The translations under genes and the position numbers were made by a program. A DNA stretch of 64,000 nt from the NCBI RefSeq assembly GCF_024170005.1, contig NZ_JALJXJ010000008.1, positions 186,001 to 250,000 on the forward strand. The letters are read 5' to 3'. Below the pieces are notes generated by a model. That model searched no databases and was not told where the DNA came from. It saw nothing but the letters and a program-made list of their open reading frames with translations. Positions 50,977 through 60,479 of the stretch are shown here, one piece after another; the first letter of the stretch is position 1, and each line of letters opens with the position of its first letter. Source of the stretch: Azospirillum lipoferum. GTDB lineage: Bacteria; Pseudomonadota; Alphaproteobacteria; Azospirillales; Azospirillaceae.

Positions 50977-52635
50977 TCAGTGCTTGGCCGCGGCGGCGGC
51001 ACCTATGCCGGTCTGGGACCGAACGAACTGGTCTTCAAAGGCTTCGCGCTCGGCACGGGCCAACGCGCTGCTGTCCAGCTTCGACACTATGATGGTGACG
51101 ATGAAGGCCAGCGTCATCGAGAACAGAGCCGGCTGCTCGTAGGGGAAGATGGGGGCCGGGTTGTTCAGCACCACGACCCACACGGCGTTCGACAGGATCA
51201 CCAGCGTGACGGCGGAGATCAAGCCGGCGATGCCGCCCGCCAGCGCGCCGCGCGTGGTCAGCCCCTTCCAGTACATCGACAGGATCAGCACCGGGAAGTT
51301 CACCGACGCCGCGACGCCGAAGGTCAGGCCGACCAGGAAGGCGACGTTCTGCTTCTCGAAGGCGATGCCCAGAACGACCGCCAGCACGCCCAGCACCAGC
51401 GAGGCGATCTTGGACACGCGCATCTCCTCGCGCTCCGTCGCCTCGCCCTTGCGGATGACGCGGGCGTAGAGGTCGTGGGCGATGGCGGACGCGCCGGCCA
51501 GCGCCAGGCCCGACACCACTGCCAGGATGGTGGCGAAGGCGACCGCCGACAGGAAGCCCAGGAACAGGTCGCCGCCCAGCGCCTTGGCTAGATGCATCAC
51601 CGGCATGTTGCCGCCGCCGATCAGCTTGCCGCCTTCGAAGAATTGCGGGTCGGTGCCGACGATGGTGATCGCCGCCATGCCCAGCACGCAGACGATCAGG
51701 AAGAAGAAGCCGATGAAGCCCGAGGCGTAGAAGACCGACTTGCGGGCCTCGCGCGCGTTGGGGACGGTGAAGAAGCGCATCATGATGTGCGGCAGGGCGG
51801 CGGTGCCGAACAGCAGGCCGAGCGACAGCGACACCGCCGACACCGGGTCGGCCAGCAGCGTGCCCGGCCCCATGATCTTCACCCCGTCCTTGTGCGAGGC
51901 GATGGCGCTCCTGGCGATGGCCTCCAGGCTGAAGCCGAAGCGCGACAGGGCCAGGAAGGCCAGCAGGATGCCGCCGCCCAGCAGCAGTACCGCCTTGATG
52001 ATCTGCACCCAGGTGGTGGCGATCATGCCGCCGAAGGTGACGTAGACCACCATCAGCACGCCGACCACGATCACCGCGACGTTGTAGTCCAGCCCGAACA
52101 GCAGCTTGATCAGCTGGCCGGCGCCGACCATCTGGACGATCAGGTAGAAGCACACCACCGTCAGCGAGCCGATGGCGGCGAAGGTGCGGATCTTGCCCTG
52201 GTCCAGCCGGTACGACGCGATGTCGGCGAAGGTGAAGTGGCCGAGATTGCGCAGCCGTTCGGCCAGCAGGAACAGGATGATCGGCCAGCCGACGAAGAAG
52301 CTGATGGTGTAGACGAAGCCGTCATAGCCCTTGGCGAACACCAGGCTCGACAGGCCGAGCAGCGTCGCCGCCGACATGTAGTCGCCGGCAATGGCCAGAC
52401 CGTTCTGGAAGCCGGTGATGCCGCCGCCCGCGGTGTAGAAGTCGGAGGTGGAGCGGGTGCGGCTGGCCGCCCAGTAGGTGATGCCCAGCGTCATCACCAC
52501 GAAGGCGATGAACATGCCGATGGCCGACAGGTTGACCGGCTGCTTTTCCAACTGCCCGACATCGCCGGCGGCCAGCGCCGGCAGGGCGAACAGGGTGGCG
52601 GCAGTGCCCGCGAGGAGGATCCGGCGGGCGATCAT
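50977..52635 (-). CDS. actP: Cation/acetate symporter
   Basis: A 552-aa sodium:solute symporter-family permease with about 13 TMs and an N-terminal cleavable or uncleaved signal-like segment. ActP landmarks: YWAASRTRSTSDFYTAGGGI, GFQNGLAIAGDYMSAATLLG, GQLIKLLFGLDYNVAVIVVG and a C-terminal charged tail. It imports acetate and related short monocarboxylates with a cation. The start overlaps the stop of the DUF485 gene by four bases. The divergent hybrid kinase and regulator are its probable controllers. Confidence 0.93.
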   Translation of the reverse strand: MIARRILLAGTAATLFALPALAAGDVGQLEKQPVNLSAIGMFIAFVVMTLGITYWAASRTRSTSDFYTAGGGITGFQNGLAIAGDYMSAATLLGLSSLVFAKGYDGFVYTISFFVGWPIILFLLAERLRNLGHFTFADIASYRLDQGKIRTFAAIGSLTVVCFYLIVQMVGAGQLIKLLFGLDYNVAVIVVGVLMVVYVTFGGMIATTWVQIIKAVLLLGGGILLAFLALSRFGFSLEAIARSAIASHKDGVKIMGPGTLLADPVSAVSLSLGLLFGTAALPHIMMRFFTVPNAREARKSVFYASGFIGFFFLIVCVLGMAAITIVGTDPQFFEGGKLIGGGNMPVMHLAKALGGDLFLGFLSAVAFATILAVVSGLALAGASAIAHDLYARVIRKGEATEREEMRVSKIASLVLGVLAVVLGIAFEKQNVAFLVGLTFGVAASVNFPVLILSMYWKGLTTRGALAGGIAGLISAVTLVILSNAVWVVVLNNPAPIFPYEQPALFSMTLAFIVTIIVSKLDSSALARAEREAFEDQFVRSQTGIGAAAAAKH

Positions 52636-52955
52636 TGCAGCGTCTCCCGCGTGATCTCGTCGGTCAGGTCCTGGAAGCGGCCGTTGGCGAAATGGGAATA
52701 GACGCCGGTCAGCAGCCAGGACAGGATGATGATGGCAGCCCCGATCGGGAAGCCGACGCTGAGCGACGAGTCGTCTGACAGCGGCTTGTGCAGCAGGCCG
52801 GGCGCAAAGGCGACCACCATCATGAAGGCGTAGTAGCCGGCCAGAACGACGGCCGACAGGATCAGGGCCAGCCGGCTGCGCTGGCGGACCAGTTCGTGGA
52901 ATTTGGGGTTCCGGCGGACCCGCTCGTAAACCGGAGTGTTCGCGGGAGAGTGCAT
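52632..52955 (-). CDS. DUF485 (YjcH-like) membrane protein
   Basis: A 107-aa two-TM protein of the DUF485 family: LALILSAVVLAGYYAFMMVV and VGFPIGAAIIILSWLLTGVY, ending YSHFANGRFQDLTDEI. It nearly always precedes actP and is presumed to be an accessory or assembly subunit. ATGA overlap with actP. Its promoter lies in the 218-base region shared with the hybrid kinase, where no strong palindrome was found. Confidence 0.92.
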   Translation of the reverse strand: MHSPANTPVYERVRRNPKFHELVRQRSRLALILSAVVLAGYYAFMMVVAFAPGLLHKPLSDDSSLSVGFPIGAAIIILSWLLTGVYSHFANGRFQDLTDEITRETLQ

Positions 52956-53173
52956 GTTTCCTCCAGACGCTATACGTCCTTGGTTTGCCTTGAAGGGCTT
53001 ATGGTTTTTCCGGCTAACAAAACACTGTTTCGCAAATTTCCCGGAAATATGACGAATTGTTTCAGTGCAATTCAGGTAACAATCCCACCGATTCGCGTTG
53101 AGCCGCGGTGGCGAAGCTGGGATGATGGCGGTGCTTTCTCCAATGCCCTGAATCCGCCGCCCTGCCCGGAAAA

Positions 53174-55975
53174 ATGATCCGTTCGCCCCTGTTCCTCCGG
53201 CTGTTTTCGGCGATCCTGATCTCGCTCGGGCTGTTCTCCGCGGCGGCCTACGTCTTCTCGGTCCCCTTCATCGAGGAGAAGGCCTACGAGATCGAACGCG
53301 ACGCCAGCCGCACCATCCTCGACAATGTGTTCGAACTGGTCAGCCGCATCCGCGGCGGGCTGGAGGAGCAGCGGGTGGCGACGGTTGACTCCTACAAGAC
53401 CCGGCTGCGCGACGTGCTGGAGTTGGCGGTCGGCTATATCGAGCATGTCCATGCCCGCGCCGACCGCGGCGAGATCACGATGGAACAGGCGCGGCGCGAG
53501 GCGATGGAGGGGCTGCACGCCTTCCGCTACGGCAACGGCGACTATGTCTGGGCCATCGGCTACGATTCGGTGATCCTGTCGCACCCGTCGCCGGACTATC
53601 AGGGTCGCAAGGCCGACGATCTGCGCGATAATCTGGGCCGCCACATCCTCCCCACCATCATCGCCACCGCCAAGCGCGAGGGGGAGGGGTTCCAGACCTA
53701 TCCGTGGTGGCGGCCGAACGGCGACGAGCGGGCGCCGAAGCTCAGCTTCTTCAAGGATCTGCCCAGGCGCGGCATCATCGTCGGCACCGGCGCCTATCTG
53801 GCCGACGTCGATGCCGAGGTGGAGCGGCGCAAGGCCGAGGCCATCGAGGATCTGCGCCAGGCCCTGCGCAAGCTGCGTATCGCCCGCACCGGCTATCTCT
53901 ACATCTTCGATTCGGCGAACCGGATGATCATCCATCCGAATGCGAACATCGAGGGCACGGCTTTCGGCGACCGCCTGAACTCAGCCACCGGCAATCCCAT
54001 CGCCGAGGATCTGAAGGTCGCCGCGGCGAAGGGTGAGCCGCTGACCTATCTCTGGGACAAGCCCGACGATCCCGGCAACTACGCCTACGAGAAGATCAGC
54101 TGGGTCCGGCACTTCGAGGGGTTCGACTGGTACATCGCCTCGTCCGTCTATGTGGATGAACTGCGGCGGTCCTCTGTGGTGCTGGGCAACCGCATCCTTG
54201 CCATCGGCATGGCGCTGATGGCGGCGGGAAGCCTGCTGGGCTACGTCGCCGTCGGCCGTTTGGTCCGGCCGCTGCGCCGACTGGCCGACACCGCGGCGCA
54301 GGTGCGGGCCGGCGACCTCGGCGCCCAGAGCGGCATCCGCCGCGGCGACGAGATCGGGCTGCTGGCTTCCGCCTTCGACGGCATGGTCCGGCAGCTGCGC
54401 GACACCGTCGCCACGCTGGACAGCCGCGTGCGCGACCGCACCGCCGCACTGGCGGAGGCGGAAACCCGCCAGCGCGTGATCCTGGACGCCATACCCGCTT
54501 GTATCGCAGGGCTGGATCGCGACGGCCGGTTGACCTTCGCCAACCTGCGCTGGGCCGAACTGGTCGGCCGCGACAAGGCGGACGTGATCTGCCGCGATCT
54601 GGCGGCGGTCGTCGGACGGCGGGCGATGGACGCCCTTGCCCCCAATCTCGACCGCTGCCTGTCGGGGGAGGTGGTGACCTTCGAATACGCTTTCCCGCGC
54701 TATGAAGGCACGATGGTGACCAAGACCACGCTGATCCCCCATCGCGGCGAGGGACAAGGGGAGGGCCTGGAAGAGGAGGGCACCGTCACCGGCCTGTTCG
54801 TGCTGACCCTCGACATCACCGACGAGAAGCAGACCGAACGCCAGTTGGTCGAGGCGCAGCGGCTGAAGGCGGTCGGCCAGCTGTCCGGCGGGCTGGCGCA
54901 CGACTTCAACAACCTGCTGTCGATCATCATCGGCAACTTGTCGGCGGCGCGCGACCGCTATGCCGCGGTCGAGGGGTTGGACGCCTATCTGGAGCCGGCC
55001 CAGCGCGCCGGCCGCCGTGGCGCCGACATCACCGCCCGTCTGCTCGCCTTCTCCCGCCAGCAGCCGCTCAAGCCGGAGCCGATCGAGCTGTGCGGCCTGT
55101 TGCGTGACATGGCGGTTCTGCTGCGTCGGTCCTTCCCCAGCTCCATTGCCATCGGCGTACCGGAGGAGGGGCGGGACTGCTGGACCATCGCCGACCAGAC
55201 CCAGCTGGAGAATGCGCTGGTCAACCTCGCCATCAACGCGCGCGACGCCATGCCCGGTGGCGGGCGGCTCGACATCGCGGTCGGCATCCGCAAGCTGGAG
55301 GGCGACCAGTCCTTCGACGAGCCGGTCCGGCCCGACGATTATCTGGAAATCCGCGTGTCCGATACCGGCACCGGCTTTACGGCGGAGGCGCTGGCCCGCG
55401 CGGTGGAACCCTTCTTCACCACCAAGGCGCTGGGGTCCGGGCTCGGACTGTCGATGGTCTACGGCTTCGTCAAGCAGTCGCGCGGCTATCTGCGCATCGA
55501 CAGCCGGCCGGGGCAGGGCACGACCGTCACCCTGCTGCTGCCGCGTGCCGAACCGGCGCCCCGCCTGCAGGACGCCGACCCGGTGGCGGCCGACCCGCAG
55601 CCCGCTGACTGGTCCGGCCAGTTGGCCCTGGTGGCGGAGGACAATGACGATGTCCGGCAGGTGATGCGCCAGCAGCTGGTCGATCTCGGCTTCTCGGTTG
55701 TGGAGGCGGGGAGCGGCGACGAGGCGGTGGAACTGGTGGAGCAGATCGATGGGCTGTCGCTGCTGGTCTCCGACATCGTCATGCCCAGCCTGTCGGGGGT
55801 GGAGCTGGCGCGGCGTGCGCGTCTGCTGCGGCCGGCCATGCGAGTGGTTTTGGTCAGCGGATTCGCGGTCGAGTATGGCGACGTTCCCGCCGATGCCGTC
55901 ATACTGCGCAAACCATGGGACAAGCGGGAGCTGGTGGCGGCCATCGGCCACGCCACCGAACCCACGCCGGCCTGA
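53174..55975 (+). CDS. Hybrid sensor kinase (Cache, HAMP, PAS, HK, REC)
   Basis: A 933-aa membrane kinase. TM1 (about 8-28) and TM2 (about 338-358) flank a tandem Cache-type sensor with two similar halves (YGNGDYVWAIGYDSVILSHP and TGYLYIFDSANRMIIHPN), typical for small carboxylates. HAMP (about 360-412) and PAS (about 430-550) precede HisKA with His576 (GGLAHDFNNLLS), HATPase (NLAINARDAMPGGG, GSGLGLSM) and a C-terminal receiver (VAEDNDDV, LLVSDIVMP, LRKPW). The PAS carries a Gly/Glu-rich insert at about 525-535. Divergent from DUF485-actP, so it probably senses acetate or a similar acid. Confidence 0.92.
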   Translation: MIRSPLFLRLFSAILISLGLFSAAAYVFSVPFIEEKAYEIERDASRTILDNVFELVSRIRGGLEEQRVATVDSYKTRLRDVLELAVGYIEHVHARADRGEITMEQARREAMEGLHAFRYGNGDYVWAIGYDSVILSHPSPDYQGRKADDLRDNLGRHILPTIIATAKREGEGFQTYPWWRPNGDERAPKLSFFKDLPRRGIIVGTGAYLADVDAEVERRKAEAIEDLRQALRKLRIARTGYLYIFDSANRMIIHPNANIEGTAFGDRLNSATGNPIAEDLKVAAAKGEPLTYLWDKPDDPGNYAYEKISWVRHFEGFDWYIASSVYVDELRRSSVVLGNRILAIGMALMAAGSLLGYVAVGRLVRPLRRLADTAAQVRAGDLGAQSGIRRGDEIGLLASAFDGMVRQLRDTVATLDSRVRDRTAALAEAETRQRVILDAIPACIAGLDRDGRLTFANLRWAELVGRDKADVICRDLAAVVGRRAMDALAPNLDRCLSGEVVTFEYAFPRYEGTMVTKTTLIPHRGEGQGEGLEEEGTVTGLFVLTLDITDEKQTERQLVEAQRLKAVGQLSGGLAHDFNNLLSIIIGNLSAARDRYAAVEGLDAYLEPAQRAGRRGADITARLLAFSRQQPLKPEPIELCGLLRDMAVLLRRSFPSSIAIGVPEEGRDCWTIADQTQLENALVNLAINARDAMPGGGRLDIAVGIRKLEGDQSFDEPVRPDDYLEIRVSDTGTGFTAEALARAVEPFFTTKALGSGLGLSMVYGFVKQSRGYLRIDSRPGQGTTVTLLLPRAEPAPRLQDADPVAADPQPADWSGQLALVAEDNDDVRQVMRQQLVDLGFSVVEAGSGDEAVELVEQIDGLSLLVSDIVMPSLSGVELARRARLLRPAMRVVLVSGFAVEYGDVPADAVILRKPWDKRELVAAIGHATEPTPA

Positions 55976-56039
55976 TAGGGGTGGGCCAACAGAACGCACC
56001 TGGAAAAAGCAGGGTGACGAGTGCCGAGGGGAAACGCGC

Positions 56040-56762
56040 GTGGGACAGAAGAAGCGCATCTATGTGATCGAGGACGAGGCCGACATCCGCCGGCTGGTGA
56101 CGGAGGTGCTGGAAGGTTACGGTTATGAGGTGACCGGCTGGGCCAGCGGGCGGGAGGCGCGGACGGCGATCCAGCGCCAGGCGCCCGACCTGTGCCTCGT
56201 CGATCTCGGCCTACCGGACATGGACGGACTGACCCTGGTGCGCGAGCTGTGGGAGGATGTCCGCTTCGGCGTCATAATCCTGTCGGGGCGCGGTGGCACC
56301 TCCGACCGTGTCCTGGGGCTCGAACTTGGCGCCGACGATTACATCGTGAAGCCGTTCGAGCCGCGGGAACTGGTCGCCCGCGTCAACAGCGCTATCCGCC
56401 GCCGTGAACAGCTGGCCGGCGCCACCGCCGCTGCGGAAACCGCTCGGGCGCGCTTCGGCCCCTGGGTGTTCGATCTTGGCAACCTGACGCTGACCGCCGA
56501 CGACGGCCGGCAGGAAAGCCTGACCGCGGCGGAGGCCTCGCTTCTCCTGATGCTGTTGAAGGCACCCAAGCGCGTGCTGTCGCGCGAGCATCTGCAAGGA
56601 CCGGATCAGGATCGCGACGATTTTCCCTATGACCGCAGCATCGACGTCCGCATCTCGCGCATCCGCAAGAAGATCGAGGAGGATCCGCGCACGCCGCGGC
56701 TGATCAAGACGGTCTATGGCGCCGGCTATCTGTTTGCCGGCGATGTGAGCTGGCTGTGCTGA
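56040..56762 (+). CDS. OmpR-family response regulator
   Basis: A 240-aa regulator. The receiver has YVIEDEADIRRLV, phospho-acceptor Asp55 (CLVDLGLPDMDG), a Ser-containing switch (IILSGRG) and Lys in DDYIVKPFEP. The winged-helix output has LTAAEASLLLMLLKAPKRVL and RSIDVRISRIRKKIEEDPRT, ending in GYLFAGD. GTG 56040 with AGGGG upstream is used. It follows the hybrid kinase by 64 bases and is its likely partner. By context it should control actP and perhaps the acyl-CoA synthetase that follows. Confidence 0.9.
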   Translation: MGQKKRIYVIEDEADIRRLVTEVLEGYGYEVTGWASGREARTAIQRQAPDLCLVDLGLPDMDGLTLVRELWEDVRFGVIILSGRGGTSDRVLGLELGADDYIVKPFEPRELVARVNSAIRRREQLAGATAAAETARARFGPWVFDLGNLTLTADDGRQESLTAAEASLLLMLLKAPKRVLSREHLQGPDQDRDDFPYDRSIDVRISRIRKKIEEDPRTPRLIKTVYGAGYLFAGDVSWLC

Positions 56763-56919
56763 AAGAGGCACCTCCGCTGCGTTTGTGCCGCAACAACCTC
56801 AATAACAATTGGTCATAATCCTGAGAAAGTTGCGCAAAGCTGATCTGGTACAGGCTCTTTCCAACACCGCCGCGCCCAATGTCGGCACGCAACAAAGAAC
56901 CCCTGGGGAGAACGGTCCG

Positions 56920-58572
56920 ATGAGTGCAATTGCCGCCGCAGCCAATCCCAGCGCCAATCCATACGACCTCGACCTCGACCGTAACGCCGCCAATTTCGTC
57001 GCCCTGACGCCGCTGACCTTCCTGGAGCGCGCCGCCGCGGTGTGGCCCGACCGGCTGGCCGTCGTCCATGGTCCGGTCCGCCGGACTTGGGCCGAGACCT
57101 TCGTTCGCGTGCGCCGTCTGGCCGCGGCACTGGTCAATCTGGGCATCGGCACTGGCGATACCGTCGCCATGCTGGCCGCCAACACGCCGGAACTGTTCGA
57201 GGCCCATTTCGGCGTGCCGCTGGCCGGTGCCGTGCTGAACGCGGTCAACACCCGTCTGGATGCCGAGGCCATCGCCTTCATCCTGAAGCATGGCGAGGCG
57301 AAGATTCTGATCGTCGACCGCGAGTTCTCCGGCGTCGCCAAGAAGGCGCTGGCCCTGCTCGACGCGCCGATCCCGGTGGTGGACATCGACGACCCGACCT
57401 ACACCGGCGGGGAGCTGATCGGCGACCGCGATTACGAGTCCTTCATCAGCGATGTCGGCGCCGAGCATCCTTGGACCCTGCCGGCCGACGAATGGCAGGC
57501 CATCGCGCTGAACTATACCTCGGGCACCACCGGCAACCCGAAGGGCGTCGTCTACCATCATCGCGGCGCCTACCTGAACGCGGTGTCGAACGCGCTGTCC
57601 TGGAACATGGGCGATGCGCCCGTGTATCTGTGGACGTTGCCGATGTTCCACTGCAACGGCTGGTGCTTCCCCTGGACCATCGCAGTCGCCGCCGGCACCG
57701 CCGTCTGCCTGCGTCAGGTCCGCCCGGACGCCGTGCTGACGCTGATCCGCGAGGAGCGGGTGACCAACTTCTGCGGCGCGCCCATCGTGCTGAACATGCT
57801 GAACAATGCGCCGGCCGAGCTGAAGCAGGGCATCGGGCAGAAGGTCAAGGTGATGGTCGCCGGTGCCGCCCCACCCGCCGCCGTCATCGCCGGCATGGAA
57901 CGCATGGGCTGGGAAGTCACGCATGTCTACGGGCTGACCGAATGCTATGGCCCGACCGTGGTCTGCGTCTGGCACGACCGCTGGGACGGGCTGTCGCTGG
58001 ACGAAAAGGCGGCGATCAAGGCCCGCCAGGGCGTGCGCGGCCCGATGCTGGAGGCGGTGATCGTCGCCGATCCCTTCACGCTGGAGCCGGTGCCGAAGGA
58101 CGGCCGCACGATGGGCGAGATCATGATGCGCGGCAACAACGTCATGAAGGGCTATCTGAAGAACCCCAAGGCGACCGAAGAGGCCTTCGCCGGCGGCTGG
58201 TTCCACACCGGCGACCTCGCCGTCTGGCATGAAGACGGCTATGTCGAGATCAAGGACCGCTCGAAGGACATCATCATCTCCGGCGGCGAGAACATCTCGT
58301 CCATTGAGGTGGAGGATGTCCTCTATAAGCACCCCGAGGTACTGGAGGCCGCAGTTGTCGCCCGACATGATGAGAAGTGGGGTGAGACGCCCTGCGCCTT
58401 TGTCACGCTGAAGGACGGAGCCACCGCGACCGAGGCCGACATCATCGCCTTCTGCCGGTCGCACATGGCCCACTTCAAGTCCCCGCGCACGGTGGTGTTC
58501 GGCCCGCTGCCGAAGACCTCCACCGGCAAGATCCAGAAATACGTCCTGCGCAAGCAGACCGAGGGGCTGTAA
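56920..58572 (+). CDS. Acyl-CoA synthetase (AMP-forming)
   Basis: A 550-aa adenylate-forming ligase that activates a carboxylic acid to its CoA thioester. The P-loop is LNYTSGTTGNPKGVVYHHRG. The adenylate motif is VYGLTECYGP, and the hinge region is GGWFHTGDLAVWHEDGYVEI, then DRSKDIIISGGENISS. The catalytic Lys is in TSTGKIQK. The sequence is of the medium-chain/DitJ-like FadD3-type group rather than acetyl-CoA synthetase. GGGGAG lies nine bases before ATG 56920. It is followed by a hairpin and then the etf genes, suggesting fatty-acid or aryl-acid oxidation. Confidence 0.92.
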   Translation: MSAIAAAANPSANPYDLDLDRNAANFVALTPLTFLERAAAVWPDRLAVVHGPVRRTWAETFVRVRRLAAALVNLGIGTGDTVAMLAANTPELFEAHFGVPLAGAVLNAVNTRLDAEAIAFILKHGEAKILIVDREFSGVAKKALALLDAPIPVVDIDDPTYTGGELIGDRDYESFISDVGAEHPWTLPADEWQAIALNYTSGTTGNPKGVVYHHRGAYLNAVSNALSWNMGDAPVYLWTLPMFHCNGWCFPWTIAVAAGTAVCLRQVRPDAVLTLIREERVTNFCGAPIVLNMLNNAPAELKQGIGQKVKVMVAGAAPPAAVIAGMERMGWEVTHVYGLTECYGPTVVCVWHDRWDGLSLDEKAAIKARQGVRGPMLEAVIVADPFTLEPVPKDGRTMGEIMMRGNNVMKGYLKNPKATEEAFAGGWFHTGDLAVWHEDGYVEIKDRSKDIIISGGENISSIEVEDVLYKHPEVLEAAVVARHDEKWGETPCAFVTLKDGATATEADIIAFCRSHMAHFKSPRTVVFGPLPKTSTGKIQKYVLRKQTEGL

Positions 58573-58626
58573 GAGGCGGGGCGCATTGCCCTCTCCCTAA
58601 TCTTTTCCCGCATTTCGGCTAAAGCG

Positions 58627-58663
58627 CCCACTCTCTCCTCCGCCTGACGGAGGAGAGAGTGGG
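58627..58663 (+). terminator. Long hairpin between acyl-CoA synthetase and etfB
   Basis: CCCACTCTCTCCTCC (58627-58641) and its exact complement (58649-58663) form a 15-bp stem with a 7-base loop. No U-run follows. It may terminate or attenuate between the synthetase and the etf operon, or be a REP-like element. Confidence 0.6.
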
Positions 58664-58714
58664 GCAACGCCCTCCCATGCCTGCACGCCGCCCATTTCCA
58701 AAGAGACCTGCGCC

Positions 58715-59464
58715 ATGAAGATCCTCTGCGCCGTGAAGCGCGTCGTCGACTACAATGTCAAGATCCGGGTGAAGACCGACCAGTCCGGCGTTGAGACGTC
58801 CAATGTGAAGTTCTCGATGAACCCCTTCGACGAGATCGCCGTCGAAGAGGCCGTGCGCCTGAAGGAAGCCGGCAAGGCGACCGAGATCGTCGTCGTTTCC
58901 ATCGGCCCGGCGCAGGCGCAGGAAACCCTGCGCACCGCTCTCGCCATGGGTGCCGACCGCGCCATCCTGGTCCAGACCGATGTGACGACCGAACCGCTGG
59001 CCGTCGCCAAGGTGCTGAAGGCACTGGTCGAGAAGGAGGCGCCGGGGATGGTGATCCTCGGCAAGCAGGCGATCGACGACGACTGCAATCAGACCGGCCA
59101 GATGCTGGCGGCGCTGCTCGGCTGGGGCCAGGGCACCTTCGCCTCCAAGATCGCTGCCGGCGACGGCAAGGTCGCGGTCACCCGCGAGATCGACGGCGGT
59201 CTGGAGACGGTGGACCTCAAGCTGCCGGCGGTGGTCACCGCCGACCTGCGCCTGAACGAGCCGCGCTATGCCTCGCTGCCCAACATCATGAAGGCCAAGA
59301 AGAAGCCGCTGGAGACCATCACGTCGGACAGCCTGGGCGTCGACGTGACGCCGCGGCTGAAGACGCTGAAGGTGGCCGAGCCGGCAAAGCGTCAGGCCGG
59401 CATCAAGGTGCCGGACGTCGCCACCCTGGTCGACAAGCTGAAGAACGAGGCGCGGGTAATCTGA
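58715..59464 (+). CDS. etfB: Electron transfer flavoprotein, beta subunit
   Basis: A 249-aa subunit that binds AMP and, with EtfA, passes electrons from acyl-CoA dehydrogenases to the quinone pool via ETF-QO. It begins MKILCAVKRVVDYNVKIRVK. NPFDEIAVEEAVRLKEAG, the AMP-binding LGKQAIDDDCNQTGQMLAAL and the C-terminal recognition segment LRLNEPRYASLPNIMKAKKK (a docking loop for dehydrogenases) are all standard. 53 bases precede etfA. Confidence 0.96.
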   Translation: MKILCAVKRVVDYNVKIRVKTDQSGVETSNVKFSMNPFDEIAVEEAVRLKEAGKATEIVVVSIGPAQAQETLRTALAMGADRAILVQTDVTTEPLAVAKVLKALVEKEAPGMVILGKQAIDDDCNQTGQMLAALLGWGQGTFASKIAAGDGKVAVTREIDGGLETVDLKLPAVVTADLRLNEPRYASLPNIMKAKKKPLETITSDSLGVDVTPRLKTLKVAEPAKRQAGIKVPDVATLVDKLKNEARVI

Positions 59465-59517
59465 GGACTGGCCTCGGTGTCCCAAGTCCTACATCCCGCC
59501 CGACACAGGAATCCGTC

Positions 59518-60444
59518 ATGCCCATCCTGATCTTCGCCGACCACGACAACGCCAGCCTCAAGCCTGCCACCGCCCATGCGGTGACCGCCGCTGCCAAGCT
59601 CGGCGGCGACGTCCACCTCCTCGTCGCCGGCCGCAATGCCGCGTCGGCCGCGGAGCAGGCCGCCAAGCTGGCCGGCGTCGCCAAGGTGCTGCTCGCCGAC
59701 GATGCCGCCTACGAGCACGCGCTGGCCGAGCCGGTTGCGGCCCTCCTGGTCTCGCTCGCCCCCGGCTACAGCCATGTCCTGGCCGCCGCCACCTCGGTGG
59801 GCAAGAACGTGCTGCCGCGCGTCGCGGCGCTGCTCGACGTGGCGATGATCTCCGACATCACTGCGGTGGTCTCCGCCGACAGCTTCGAGCGGCCGATCTA
59901 TGCCGGCAACGCCATCGCCACCGTGCAGTCGGCCGACCCGGTGAAGGTGATCACCGTCCGCACCACCGCCTTCGAAGCGGCCGCCGCCACCGGCAATGCT
60001 CCGGTCGAGAGTGTCGCCGCCGTCGCCGACCCTGCCCTGTCGAGCTTCGTCTCGGCCGAGTTGTCGAAATCGGAGCGTCCGGAACTGACCTCCGCCCGCG
60101 TCGTCATCTCCGGCGGGCGCGGCATGCAGTCGGGCGACAACTTTCCCCTGCTGGAAGCGATCGCCGACAAGCTGGGCGCTGCGGTTGGCGCCAGCCGTGC
60201 GGCGGTCGATGCCGGCTTCGTGCCGAACGACTATCAGGTCGGTCAGACCGGCAAGATCGTCGCCCCGGACCTCTATGTCGCCGTCGGCATCTCGGGTGCC
60301 ATCCAGCACCTCGCCGGCATGAAGGACAGCAAGATCATCGTCGCCATCAACAAGGACGAAGAGGCACCGATCTTCCAGGTCGCCGACTACGGTCTCGTCG
60401 CCGACCTGTTCAAGGCCCTGCCGGAACTCCAGCAGGCCGTCTGA
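59518..60444 (+). CDS. etfA: Electron transfer flavoprotein, alpha subunit
   Basis: A 308-aa FAD-binding subunit. The N-terminal domain starts MPILIFADHDNASLKPATAH. The FAD domain is shown by VISGGRGMQSGDNFPLLEAI, AAVDAGFVPNDYQVGQTGKI and the final GISGAIQHLAGMKDSKIIVA. The tail is DYGLVADLFKALPELQ. It forms a heterodimer with EtfB and lies between etfB and the acyl-CoA dehydrogenase gene, an operon for fatty-acid oxidation. Confidence 0.96.
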   Translation: MPILIFADHDNASLKPATAHAVTAAAKLGGDVHLLVAGRNAASAAEQAAKLAGVAKVLLADDAAYEHALAEPVAALLVSLAPGYSHVLAAATSVGKNVLPRVAALLDVAMISDITAVVSADSFERPIYAGNAIATVQSADPVKVITVRTTAFEAAAATGNAPVESVAAVADPALSSFVSAELSKSERPELTSARVVISGGRGMQSGDNFPLLEAIADKLGAAVGASRAAVDAGFVPNDYQVGQTGKIVAPDLYVAVGISGAIQHLAGMKDSKIIVAINKDEEAPIFQVADYGLVADLFKALPELQQAV

Positions 60445-60479
60445 TCCCCGTTCCCCTCCGTCTTCCGAAGAGGTCCCCC

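Noticed and set aside
56767..56780. GG-N10-GC pair upstream of the acyl-CoA synthetase.
   Set aside because: Only the core dinucleotides match the sigma-54 consensus; four other defined positions differ.
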